Source: CAZYWA01 sp964650975 [NCBI: uncultured bacterium] (GTDB taxonomy: Bacteria; JADJOY01). Taken from it: 10,039 nucleotides of DNA. The translations under genes were made by a program, and so were the position numbers. This document shows positions 1 through 8,414 of this stretch, one piece after another (position 1 is the first letter of the stretch; each line of letters opens with the position of its first letter). The notes beneath the pieces were generated by a model. That model worked only from the letters and a program-made list of their open reading frames with translations. It was not told the DNA's origin and did no database searches. The stretch spans positions 1-10,039 of the forward strand of contig CAZYWA010000272.1 in NCBI GenBank assembly GCA_964650975.1, read 5' to 3'.

Positions 1-1079
1 TGGTCATGACGGCGCTGGTCTTGCCGGCCGCGGCGCACACGTACTGGTGGGGAATGGCCTCGACACCGCTTCGTCTGGTGGTCGCGGTGGTGCCTTTCGC
101 CGCGATCTTCTTCGTTCACGTATGGCCGCGCGTGGCGCGGCATGGGTACTGGCTGGCGCTTTTCTCGGTGCTACTGGTCATTTCCGTCGACAATGCGCTG
201 GTGTACGCGTCGCACTTCGGGAATCTCGATGTGGAAGGAACCGATTGGAGCCTCAGCGGCTGGAAATCGAGCTTGATGTTTCCCTCGCTCGCACCCACGG
301 GGCATCGCCACCCCAGCGCCGGGGTGGCGCTCGCGGTGGGGTGGGTGGTGATGCTGGCCGTGCTCACGGCGGCGCTGGTGTGGACGGCTCGGCGCGACGA
401 GCGCGGCGATTCGTGCGAGATCGCCCAGTGGCGCGTCACTCCGTTTCAGGTGCTCGCCGCGCTCGCCACCGTGTGGTGCGCCGCCGTTTTATCCGCGACG
501 CTGGGCGGCGAGCTGCGTGCCGGGGGTTTCCTGGAGCCGTGGGAGGTCGCCAAGCAATCGCTCGCGGCCGCGCTGCCGGCCAGCGCGACTCCTCGATGGG
601 TGTACGCCTCGGAATCCGGGCGAGTCGATCCAGCGGTGCTGCGGCGCACGCTCCTCACCACGGTGCTCGATTTCGACGATCCGGGTGAGATCGAGATCCT
701 GGCCGGCGAGGTGGAGAGCGACCATTCCGCGGCCGAGGGCGCCGCTCGCGCGCTGCACGTGGCGCCCGAGCTCGGTCCGGACCTGACCGTGGCTCGCGCG
801 CGGGTGCGTCTCGGGGCTCCCGGCGGGTACGTGGCGAGCGTGGTGGCGAGCGCGAGTGGTGGGGACGAGCCGGAGGCGCTGGAAGTGCGGATCGCCGGTC
901 GTCGAGGCGCGATCCTCGGCGACCGCGTGGTCCCCGGACGCGCACTGCGGCGCGAGCGATACCGCTCCATCACCGTGCCGTTCGTCGCTTCGGACGGAGA
1001 CGAAGCGGTGGTGGTCACGGTGATCCGCCGCGGTTCGGAGGACTTGCGGATCCAGCGGCTGGGGATCCAGCCACGGTGA
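1..1079 (+). CDS. C-terminal part of a polytopic membrane protein, glycosyltransferase-like (partial)
   Basis: The reading frame is open to the left edge of the window. The first ATG is at base 6 and has no room for a ribosome site, so the gene probably begins upstream and the visible 357 residues are its C-terminal part. Numbering from that Met, a YWWG element at 13-16 followed by S-T-P-L-R resembles the WWGG-S-x-GPR element that I recall from large membrane glycosyltransferases of the PMT/RgtA-like kind, just before a membrane helix. Hydrophobic helices lie near 24-40, 48-66, 107-127 and 148-168. From about 195 to the end the chain is soluble, with alternating V/A/R strands and few hydrophobic blocks, suggesting a beta-rich extracytoplasmic domain. 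The substrate cannot be inferred. A free-standing membrane protein starting at base 6 is the alternative. The coding call is firm; the family call is tentative. Confidence 0.6.
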   Translation, partial: VMTALVLPAAAHTYWWGMASTPLRLVVAVVPFAAIFFVHVWPRVARHGYWLALFSVLLVISVDNALVYASHFGNLDVEGTDWSLSGWKSSLMFPSLAPTGHRHPSAGVALAVGWVVMLAVLTAALVWTARRDERGDSCEIAQWRVTPFQVLAALATVWCAAVLSATLGGELRAGGFLEPWEVAKQSLAAALPASATPRWVYASESGRVDPAVLRRTLLTTVLDFDDPGEIEILAGEVESDHSAAEGAARALHVAPELGPDLTVARARVRLGAPGGYVASVVASASGGDEPEALEVRIAGRRGAILGDRVVPGRALRRERYRSITVPFVASDGDEAVVVTVIRRGSEDLRIQRLGIQPR

Positions 1080-1361
1080 TCGCTTGCGCCGTGCCGGGGT
1101 GGTTGCCGGCCCCGCGGCCGTGCCGGTCGTCAGGTCGGCGGTTATGACGCTTTGAACCGCTCGCTCCACCATTTTGCAGAGCCTGTTCCCCGTCCGGGTG
1201 TTGCTTTAGCTCGAACGCACAGCCGGCGCCGTGGAAGCGGCGCGCTCCATCGCGCATTCGATAGCCGTGTGGCCGCGCTTCTGTGCGGCCGGCGGCAGCT
1301 AACGAGTCGAGACACTACCCAACTTCGCCCCCGCTTTCGTTCTGTGGCGCGAGGTCCGATG
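1080..1361 (+). other. Intergenic region upstream of the NDH-2 gene
   Basis: These 282 bases hold no convincing gene. An open frame runs through in phase with the NDH-2 gene from a TTG at 1152, but its Arg/Ser/His-rich translation looks non-coding. A hairpin can form from GGCCGC at 1271-1276 with GCGGCC at 1285-1290, extended by one G-T pair; no T run follows, so it is not a typical terminator. GAGG at 1351-1354 is the ribosome site for the ATG at 1362 (7-base spacing) or, less well, the ATG at 1359. I see no promoter that I would defend. Confidence 0.4.
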
Positions 1362-3209
1362 ATGTCCGTCGCCGTGTCGATCGAGCCCGCCATGAGCCGC
1401 GAAGCGCCGAGCACCGAAGCCGGTTGGTCCGCCAAACCGGGTGCGAGCGGCGCGTCCGACGGCGAGGCGAAAGCCCCCGCGGTGCCCCAGGGTGTGCACC
1501 GGTTCGTGCGGCGGGCGGCCGTCGGCGCGGTGGCGGGGCTGGCCGGCTCGGCGCCGCTCGCATCGACGCAAGATTCGCCGGTGCTCGCAGTGGTGCTCGG
1601 CGCGGTGATCGGCGCTCTGTACACCGCGACGGTGCGGCCGACGCGCGGTGCGTACGTCGATAGCGGCATGACCACCGCCGCGCTCGGCGTGCCGTTCTGG
1701 GTGCTCTTCAGCGTGCTGCTCGAGCCGCTCGCGATGACCGGCAGCGCGCGCTGGACGCCGCCCGAGATGCGGGCGCTCTTCCCGCAGCTCGCGGCGTGGG
1801 TGATCTACGGCGCGGCCCTGGGGCTGGTGGGGCAGGTGCTGTCTGACCTGGCGCTGCGCTGGTTCGGCCCGGAGACGAAGCCGGTCGTGCCGCCGGTCGC
1901 GGTCAAGACGCGCGTGGTCATCCTGGGCGGCGGCTTCGCCGGCATGACCACCGCCGAGTCGCTCGAGCACGAGATCGGCGCCGATCCGAGCTACGAGCTG
2001 ACCCTGGTGAGCGAGACCAACGCGCTGCTCTTCACGCCCATGCTGGCGGAGGTGGCGGGATCGAGCCTCGAGCCGACCCACATCTCGAGCCCGCTGCGGA
2101 CCAGCTTGCGTCGCACCCACGTGGTGCGGGCGCGGGTGGTGGGGATCGACGTCGACGCCAAGAAGGTCACGGTGTGCCGCGACGAGCACGTGCCCGGCAG
2201 CGACGAGCGCTCCGCGTCGACGTTCGAGATCGGCTACGACCAGCTGGTGCTGGCGCTGGGCGCCGTCTCGAACTACCTGGGGATGGCCAACGTCGAGAAG
2301 CTGGCGTTCGACTTCAAGACGCTGATCGACGCGATCAAGATCCGCAATCACGCGATCGACATGCTGGAAGCGGCGTCGCGCGAGACGGACGCCGCCAAGC
2401 GGCGCGAGATGCTCACCTTCGTGGTGGCGGGCGGCGGCTTCGCGGGCGTCGAGCTGGCGGGCGCGCTCAACGATTTCTGCCGCGGCGTCCTCGCCGACTA
2501 TCCGAGCCTCGATCCGGAGGAGCTGAGCATCGTGCTGGTGCACTCGCGCGATCGCATCCTGCCCGAGCTTTCCGAGCCGCTCGCCAAGTACGCGCTCGAG
2601 CGTATGGCGGCGCGCGGCGTCACGTTCAAGCTCGAAAAGCGCCTCGCCGACGCGCGACCGGGCGTGGTGGTGCTCAATCCCGCCGAGGAGATTCCGGCGT
2701 GGACGCTGGTGTGGACGGCCGGCACGGCGCCCAACCCGGTGCTCAAGGCGCTGCCGGTGGAGCACGACAAGCGCGGCGCCTTGGTGGTCGAGTCGACCAT
2801 GGCGGTGAAGGGCCACGCCGGCCTGTGGGCGCTCGGCGACTGCGCGGCGCTGGTGGACTGCGAGAACGGCAAGCCGTGCCCGCCGACAGCGCAGTTCGCG
2901 CTGCGCGAGGCGCGCACGCTAGGCCGCAACATCGCGCGCGCCGTGCGCGGCCAGGAGCCGCAGCCGTTTCATTTCGACTCGCTCGGTGCCCTGTGCGTGG
3001 TCGGCCATCACACCGCGTGCGCCGAGCTCACCGTGCCCTTCATGCGCGACAAGACGGTGCGCTTTTCGGGCCTCATGGCGTGGCTCATGTGGCGCGCGAT
3101 CTACGTCGGCAAGCTGCCCGGCCTCGAGCGCAAGGTGCGGGTGCTGCTCGACTGGGTGATCGAGCTCTTCTTCCCGCGCGACATCGTGCAGACGATCGAT
3201 CTCAAATGA
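1362..3209 (+). CDS. ndh: Type II NADH dehydrogenase (NDH-2) with N-terminal membrane-domain fusion
   Basis: This single-subunit flavoprotein should oxidise NADH and pass electrons to membrane quinone without pumping protons. The protein has 615 residues from the ATG at 1362 (ATG 1359 is nearly equivalent). GGGFAG at 189-194 is the FAD-binding Rossmann motif, GGGFAGVELAG from 357 is the NADH-binding motif, and GD at 492-493 belongs to the second FAD motif. PPTAQFALRE at 507-516 matches the quinone-site AQxAxQ element but has Arg at the second Gln. The C-terminus, rich in basic and aromatic residues and ending FFPRDIVQTIDLK, fits the family's membrane-anchoring tail. Ordinary NDH-2 proteins are about 400-450 residues and begin at the FAD motif. 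Here a polar Ala/Ser/Pro leader (1-44), a membrane domain at about 47-167 (helices near 52-66, 73-90, 103-123, 143-165) and a Pro/Val linker precede it. That domain resembles the repeats of the next gene. A sulfide:quinone reductase is less likely because the NADH motif is intact. Confidence 0.88.
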   Translation: MSVAVSIEPAMSREAPSTEAGWSAKPGASGASDGEAKAPAVPQGVHRFVRRAAVGAVAGLAGSAPLASTQDSPVLAVVLGAVIGALYTATVRPTRGAYVDSGMTTAALGVPFWVLFSVLLEPLAMTGSARWTPPEMRALFPQLAAWVIYGAALGLVGQVLSDLALRWFGPETKPVVPPVAVKTRVVILGGGFAGMTTAESLEHEIGADPSYELTLVSETNALLFTPMLAEVAGSSLEPTHISSPLRTSLRRTHVVRARVVGIDVDAKKVTVCRDEHVPGSDERSASTFEIGYDQLVLALGAVSNYLGMANVEKLAFDFKTLIDAIKIRNHAIDMLEAASRETDAAKRREMLTFVVAGGGFAGVELAGALNDFCRGVLADYPSLDPEELSIVLVHSRDRILPELSEPLAKYALERMAARGVTFKLEKRLADARPGVVVLNPAEEIPAWTLVWTAGTAPNPVLKALPVEHDKRGALVVESTMAVKGHAGLWALGDCAALVDCENGKPCPPTAQFALREARTLGRNIARAVRGQEPQPFHFDSLGALCVVGHHTACAELTVPFMRDKTVRFSGLMAWLMWRAIYVGKLPGLERKVRVLLDWVIELFFPRDIVQTIDLK

Positions 3210-3326
3210 GCTCATGAGCGCGAGCGGCACGAGCGGTACCAGGACGAGGCTCGCGACAGGCTGCGCGCCGGAGACCGTCGCGCTCCAGGCGCGTGGATCG
3301 CGGGACCGTGGTCCTGAACGTTGGAG

Positions 3327-3349
3327 CCGGCCGGTCCCCGGCCGGAAGG
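3327..3349 (+). promoter_or_regulatory. Hairpin overlapping the ribosome binding site of the repeat membrane protein
   Basis: CCGGCCGG at 3327-3334 and again at 3338-3345 flank the three bases TCC. The octamer is its own reverse complement, so the two copies form an 8-bp, all-GC stem. The Shine-Dalgarno sequence GGAAGG at 3344-3349 lies 7 bases before the ATG at 3357, and its first two bases are in the stem. A separate small inverted repeat, GGACC-GT-GGTCC, lies at 3303-3314. A translational control role is inferred; in GC-rich DNA the repeat may be chance. Confidence 0.4.
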
Positions 3350-3356
3350 TGGCGCG

Positions 3357-4787
3357 ATGACCATCTCCGAATCCACCGAGCGAAAGCTCATGCTCGTCAC
3401 GGGTGCCGTGATGGGTGCCGCGGGCGGGGCGCTCTACGCGATGCTCGTCAGCCGCTCGATGGGCGAGGGCATCGTCACCGGCTTGCTGGCGGGGATCGGC
3501 TTCGCGCTCTTGGGCGGCGATCGGATCGCGAGCCCGGGCGCGGGGCTCGTATGGGGCCTCGGCTACGCGTTCCTTCTGTGGCTCGCATGGCCAGCTGGTT
3601 TGATGGCGGTGCGCGAGGGCCACGGTTCCGGGCTTTGCACCGTGGACTCGGCGCGCGCTCACTTCCCCGATCTGGTCGGCTACGTGCTGTGCCTCGGGCT
3701 ACCGCTCGGCGTCGGGCTCGGCGCCGTCAGCACGCTGCGCCCGACCGCGGGTGCCGCGCCGTTCAGCCTGTGGCGCGGAATCCTGGTCGGCGGAAGCGCC
3801 GGGCTCATCGGCGGGTGGCTCTTCGGTAGCGCGATGGGTCACACCGCCGACTTCGACGCGCTGGTCGTCGGCGGCATCCAGACGGGCGGCGACGGCGGCA
3901 TGATTCCGATCGTGCTGCACGTGCTGGCGGCGCTCGTGATCGGCGCCGGGTTCGGGCTGCTCTTCCAGTGCGACGTGCGCGGCTTCGGCTCGAACATGGG
4001 TTGGGGCGTCGCGTACGGAATGCTGTGGTGGTTCATCGGCCCGCTCACGCTCCGTCCACTGTGGAGCGGCGAGCCGCTCGACTGGTCGAGCGACGCCGGC
4101 ACCGAGTACTTCGGCTCGTTCGTGGGCCACGTGATCTACGGCCTGGTGATCGGCCTCACCTACGCCGTGATCGACCGGCTGTGGGTGTGGTTCTTCACCG
4201 AGTCCGACCCGATCAACCGCGAGCCCGAAGGCCTGGGCTCGCGTTACCTGAACGCGCTGCGCCACGGCGCGCTCGCGGGAGCGATCGGCGGCATCGCGAC
4301 GGTGGCGCTCGTTCCCGCGAGTGGCATCGCGCCCAAGCTGGCGCTGCTCGTCGGCTCGAGCTCGCTGCCGCTCGGGTTGCTGGTGCACGTCGTCAACTCG
4401 ACGCTGATCGGCGCCACCTTCGGCGTGCTCTTCCAGTACGAAGCCCCGAACGCGAGCTGCAGCATCGCGTGGGGCCTGGTCTACGGCCTGATCTGGTGGT
4501 TCGCCGGCCCGCTCACGATCGTGCCGATCATCGGCCAGGGGCATCCGACGTGGAGCACCGCGCAAGCCGCGGAGAACTTACCGGCGCTGGTCCTGCACTT
4601 GGCCTACGGTGCGGTCATGGCCTTCGCCTACCAGCTCCTCGAACGCCGTCACGTCGAGTGGCTGCTCGTCGACCCGCGCATCGCCGCGCGCGAAGCGCGT
4701 CGGCTGCGGCCGGTCGGCACACCGGCGCCGGCGCTGTGGCTCTTCGCGCTGGGGTTGGGGGTAGTATTGCCGGTGTTGTTGCCGTGA
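3357..4787 (+). CDS. Integral membrane protein with three copies of a Gly-rich four-helix module
   Basis: I do not recognise a named family. The ATG at 3357 is chosen over an in-frame TTG at 3321 because GGAAGG lies 7 bases upstream. The 476-residue product is almost wholly hydrophobic, with roughly 12-13 membrane segments and a final helix at 458-475. Three diverged copies of one module can be lined up by eye at about 10-127, 140-275 and 302-430. Each begins with a basic residue and a Gly/Ala helix, continues with a G-x3-G helix ending in LLF or similar, then a G-x4-W-type helix ([15 protein letters not shown] in copy 2, [15 protein letters not shown] in copy 3), a polar loop, and a last helix. 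Copies 2 and 3 each keep two intramembrane His, at 188/258 and 344/414. The same module occurs once at the N-terminus of the NDH-2 encoded 147 bases upstream, suggesting a related membrane role. No catalytic motif is visible; anchor, channel or cofactor-binding roles are all open. Confidence 0.85.
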   Translation: MTISESTERKLMLVTGAVMGAAGGALYAMLVSRSMGEGIVTGLLAGIGFALLGGDRIASPGAGLVWGLGYAFLLWLAWPAGLMAVREGHGSGLCTVDSARAHFPDLVGYVLCLGLPLGVGLGAVSTLRPTAGAAPFSLWRGILVGGSAGLIGGWLFGSAMGHTADFDALVVGGIQTGGDGGMIPIVLHVLAALVIGAGFGLLFQCDVRGFGSNMGWGVAYGMLWWFIGPLTLRPLWSGEPLDWSSDAGTEYFGSFVGHVIYGLVIGLTYAVIDRLWVWFFTESDPINREPEGLGSRYLNALRHGALAGAIGGIATVALVPASGIAPKLALLVGSSSLPLGLLVHVVNSTLIGATFGVLFQYEAPNASCSIAWGLVYGLIWWFAGPLTIVPIIGQGHPTWSTAQAAENLPALVLHLAYGAVMAFAYQLLERRHVEWLLVDPRIAAREARRLRPVGTPAPALWLFALGLGVVLPVLLP

Positions 4788-5143
4788 GGGCGGGCACCTC
4801 TGGCGCGAGCTGCGTCCTCTCGATCGCTCGCGCGCGAGGGACCGCGCGCGCTCCAGCCGAGTCGACCTGCTCGGACGATCGTGCCGCCTCGCGCGACGGG
4901 CGGCCGGCGCGCTACTCTCGGGCGATCGCGATGCGTGGCCCCATTCACGCGGGCGAATGCAGTCTCGGCAAGCGAGCGATCGTGCACGAGCGCCGGCCGA
5001 GGCGTCGCCGAGCACGGCCGCCGGCCGTCCGACGCGCGAGGTGGCCTAGGCCCGAGCGCACACGCCACCCGTGTCACCGTCACCTGGCCCGGCGCGGCGA
5101 CTTGCGCTAGAACCTCCGCTTTCGGCGGAGGCTCTCGGCGCCC
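4788..5143 (+). other. Gene-free 356-base spacer rich in short palindromes
   Basis: No frame here has believable protein composition. I see several short perfect palindromes or hairpins: CTCGCGCGCGAG at 4827-4838, GCGATCGC at 4922-4929, ACGGCC-GCC-GGCCGT at 5014-5028 and GGCCTAGGCC at 5043-5052. The stretch separates the membrane-protein gene from the sugar-phosphate operon, so the operon promoter probably lies here. TAGAAC at 5108-5113 is a weak -10 candidate with no recognisable -35 partner. No terminator with a T run follows the upstream gene. No structured RNA family was recognised. Confidence 0.5.
5113..5131 (+). promoter_or_regulatory. Hairpin containing the rpiB Shine-Dalgarno sequence
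   Basis: CCTCCGC at 5113-5119 pairs perfectly with GCGGAGG at 5125-5131 around a TTTCG loop. The right arm holds GGAGG at 5127-5131, the only good ribosome site ahead of the rpiB ATG, although the 12-base spacing is long. The whole site is therefore paired when the stem forms. This could tune translation of the first gene of the operon, or act as an mRNA 5'-end stabiliser; the structure is seen and the role is inferred. Confidence 0.45.
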
Positions 5144-5596
5144 ATGAAGATCGCACTCGGTTCGGACCATGCAGGCTTCGATCTCAAGGAAGAGCTCGAG
5201 AAGCAGCTCGTGGCGCTCGGTCACGAGGTGATCGACGTGGGTGCTCACTCGACCGAGCCCTCCGACTATCCGGACTTCTCGGCTGCCGCGGCGGAAGCGG
5301 TGGTGGCGGGGGAGGCGGAGCGCGGCATCATCCTGTGCGGCTCGGGGGTCGGCGCCGCGATCGTCGCGAACAAGGTGCGCGGCGTGCGCGCCGCGATCTG
5401 CCACGACACCTACTCGGCGCATCAGGGCGTCGAGCACGACGACATGAACGTCCTGGTGCTGGGCTCGCGGATCATCGGCTCCGAGCTGGCGAAGGAGATC
5501 GTGCGCTCGTTCCTGGGCGCCTCCTTCTCCAACGAAGAGCGACACCGGCGCCGGTTGGGTAAGCTGCTCGCGGTCGAGTCGCGGTACATGCGGTAG
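5144..5596 (+). CDS. rpiB: Ribose-5-phosphate isomerase B (RpiB/LacAB family)
   Basis: The product should interconvert ribulose 5-phosphate and ribose 5-phosphate in the cytoplasm, draining the oxidative branch encoded by gnd and zwf downstream. It has 150 residues, the usual family length. SDHAG at 7-11 gives the Asp8-His9 pair that binds and opens the sugar ring. CGSGVG at 65-70 supplies the general base Cys65 (Cys66 in Escherichia coli RpiB) and the anion hole. His98 in EHDDMN corresponds to E. coli His99. The GSRIIG segment at 107-112 is also typical. Where E. coli has HND, this protein has HDD. LacA/LacB-type isomerases belong to the same fold, but the pentose-phosphate neighbours favour RpiB. 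It is probably the first gene of a four-gene operon, and its ribosome site lies in a hairpin. A 38-base gap separates it from pgi. Confidence 0.93.
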   Translation: MKIALGSDHAGFDLKEELEKQLVALGHEVIDVGAHSTEPSDYPDFSAAAAEAVVAGEAERGIILCGSGVGAAIVANKVRGVRAAICHDTYSAHQGVEHDDMNVLVLGSRIIGSELAKEIVRSFLGASFSNEERHRRRLGKLLAVESRYMR

Positions 5597-5634
5597 TCGT
5601 CGGCACCTGCACACGTCGCAGTTCGATCCCGCCC

Positions 5635-7368
5635 ATGCCGGACCCCACTCAGCTCGATGGTCTTCCCGTGGCGCTCCGCGACGCGGTGCGCGCCACGCTC
5701 GCGGACTGGGCGAGCGACGGGAACCGCAAGGTGCGCCGGCTGTGGGCCGGCGACGCGACCCTCTGGACCGGCGGTGACGAGGCGCGCTGGCTCGGCTGGC
5801 TGCACACCGTCGATCAGCAGATCGAGGCGCTGCCTTCGCTCGAGGCGCTCGCCGCGGACGTGCGCGGCGGCGGCTTCGAGAAGATCCTGCTGCTCGGCAT
5901 GGGCGGCTCCAGCCTGTGCCCGGAGGTGCTCGCGGTCACGTTCGGCCGCCAGCCCGGCTTCCCCGAATTCTCGATCCTCGACTCCACCGATCCCGCGCAG
6001 GTGCGCGCGACGGAGCGGTGGGCGGGCTACGAGAAGTCGCTGTTCGTGGTGTCGAGTAAGTCGGGCTCGACCCTCGAGCCCAACGTGCTGATGGCGTATT
6101 TCCTGGACGGCGCGACGAAGGCGCTCGGCGCCGCCGAGGCCGGCAAGCGCTTCATCGCGGTCACCGATCCGGGCTCGAAGCTCGAAGTGCAGGCGCGCGC
6201 GCACGGCTTCCGCGCGATCGTGCACGGTGTGGCGTCGATCGGCGGCCGCTTTTCCGCGCTGTCGCCGTTCGGCACCGTGCCCGCCGCGGTGATGGGGCTC
6301 GACCTGCGCGATTTCCTGGCGCGCGCGCGAGCGATGACGCGCGCGTGCAGCGCGGATTTCCCCGCGGAGCAGAATCCCGGCGTGGTGCTGGGCGCGATCC
6401 TCGGCGCCGCCAACCGCGCGGGTCGCGACAAGCTCACGATCCTCACCTCACCGGCGGTGCACGATCTCGGTGCGTGGCTCGAGCAGCTCATCGCGGAATC
6501 GACCGGAAAACAGGGCCACGCGATCGTGCCGGTGGATCTCGAGCCGCTGGCGACGCCCGACGCGTACGGCGCGGACCGCCTGTTCGCGTACGTGCGGCTC
6601 GCCACCGATCCCGACGCCGCGCAGGATCGCGCCGTCGACGCGCTCCAAGCCGCGGGGCATCCGGTGATCCGCCTCGCGCTGCCGTCCAAGGCGGATCTCG
6701 GCGCCGAGTTCTTCCGCTGGGAGTTCGCGACCGCGGTCGCCGGCGCGGTGATGGGCATTCACCCGTTCGATCAGCCCGACGTCGAGGCGAGCAAGATCGC
6801 GACGCGGGCGCTCACGGACGCGTACGAGAAGAGCGGCTCGCTCCCCGTGGAAACACCGGCCTTCACGTCGCCGGACGGCGCGATCTACACGTCGCCCGAG
6901 CAAGCCAGTGCCCTCGGTGCGACGCTCGGTAGCAAGCCCTCGATCGTGGCCTGGCTGCGCGCGCATTTCGATCGCGTTCACCCGGGCGACTACGTCGGCC
7001 TGCTCGCTTACGTCCAGCGCAGCGTCGAGCACCAGTGGATCGTCGCCGACATCCGCAAGCACGTGTTCGAGCGGAAGCGCGTCGCGACCTGCGTCGGCTT
7101 CGGGCCGCGTTTCCTCCACTCGACCGGCCAGGCGTACAAAGGCGGCCCGAACTCGGGTGTGTTCCTGCAGATCACCTGCGACGACGCGTCGGACGTGCCC
7201 ATCCCCGGGCAGCGCTACACCTTCGGCATCGTGAAGGCCGCGCAAGCGCGTGGCGACTTCCAGGTGCTGATCGAGCGCGGCCGTCGCGCGCTGCGCGTCC
7301 ACTTGACCGGCGACGTCACCGCCGGTCTCGCGCGGCTTCGCGACGCGATCAGCGAAGCACTCGGCTGA
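5635..7368 (+). CDS. pgi: Glucose-6-phosphate isomerase, Tal-Pgi-type, free-standing
   Basis: The enzyme should interconvert glucose 6-phosphate and fructose 6-phosphate, joining glycolysis or gluconeogenesis to the pentose-phosphate genes around it. The protein has 577 residues. SSKSGST at 140-146 is the phosphate-binding loop, [11 protein letters not shown] at 203-213 matches the PGI signature, ESTGK at 288-292 carries the catalytic Glu288, and [12 protein letters not shown] at 376-387 carries the Lys of the FDQ loop. HSTGQ at 495-499 followed by KGGPNSG at 502-508 is, from memory, characteristic of the isomerase half of bifunctional transaldolase/glucose-6-phosphate isomerases. No transaldolase domain is attached and none lies upstream; rpiB sits there instead. 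The ATG at 5635 has no visible Shine-Dalgarno sequence, so translation may depend on coupling to rpiB 38 bases upstream. The rest of the operon follows after 47 bases. Confidence 0.92.
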   Translation: MPDPTQLDGLPVALRDAVRATLADWASDGNRKVRRLWAGDATLWTGGDEARWLGWLHTVDQQIEALPSLEALAADVRGGGFEKILLLGMGGSSLCPEVLAVTFGRQPGFPEFSILDSTDPAQVRATERWAGYEKSLFVVSSKSGSTLEPNVLMAYFLDGATKALGAAEAGKRFIAVTDPGSKLEVQARAHGFRAIVHGVASIGGRFSALSPFGTVPAAVMGLDLRDFLARARAMTRACSADFPAEQNPGVVLGAILGAANRAGRDKLTILTSPAVHDLGAWLEQLIAESTGKQGHAIVPVDLEPLATPDAYGADRLFAYVRLATDPDAAQDRAVDALQAAGHPVIRLALPSKADLGAEFFRWEFATAVAGAVMGIHPFDQPDVEASKIATRALTDAYEKSGSLPVETPAFTSPDGAIYTSPEQASALGATLGSKPSIVAWLRAHFDRVHPGDYVGLLAYVQRSVEHQWIVADIRKHVFERKRVATCVGFGPRFLHSTGQAYKGGPNSGVFLQITCDDASDVPIPGQRYTFGIVKAAQARGDFQVLIERGRRALRVHLTGDVTAGLARLRDAISEALG

Positions 7369-7401
7369 CCCTGCCGTCCTGCCCTCGAAGTGGTCGAGAC
7401 C

Positions 7402-7407
7402 AAGGAG
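7402..7407 (+). promoter_or_regulatory. Strong Shine-Dalgarno sequence of gnd
   Basis: AAGGAG lies 8 bases before the ATG at 7416 and fixes that start, although the reading frame stays open far upstream inside pgi. It is the best ribosome site in the window. A small hairpin, CTCGA-AGTGG-TCGAG at 7384-7398, lies just before it. Confidence 0.8.
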
Positions 7408-7415
7408 ATCCACCG

Positions 7416-8410
<995 letters not shown>

Positions 8411-8414
<4 letters not shown>

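Noticed and set aside
1152-1180. Promoter-like TTGAAC at 1152-1157 with 17-base spacing to TGCAGA
   Set aside because: The -10 match is too poor to defend.
1271-1290. Hairpin GGCCGC/GCGGCC as a terminator of the first gene
   Set aside because: It lies about 190 bases past the stop, has a short stem and no T run.
1152-1361. N-terminal extension of the NDH-2 protein from a TTG at 1152
   Set aside because: The translation is Arg/Ser/His-rich without domain character and the TTG lacks a good ribosome site, while GAGG precedes the ATG pair at 1359/1362.
1299-2816. Long antisense open frame of about 500 codons opposite the NDH-2 gene
   Set aside because: Its His/Arg/Gly-rich translation is a codon-bias shadow of the sense gene; the sense strand carries clear NDH-2 motifs.
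4922-4929. GCGATCGC resembling the HIP1 octamer of cyanobacteria
   Set aside because: An isolated copy in GC-rich DNA is expected by chance and nothing else points to cyanobacteria.
5087-5107. Possible sigma-54 promoter (TGGCCCG followed by TTGC)
   Set aside because: The spacing between the GG and GC elements is too long for a -24/-12 promoter.
7035-7415. Upstream in-frame extension of gnd into pgi
   Set aside because: The extension is Arg-rich pgi shadow; AAGGAG and the Rossmann start MQLGMVGLG fix the ATG at 7416.
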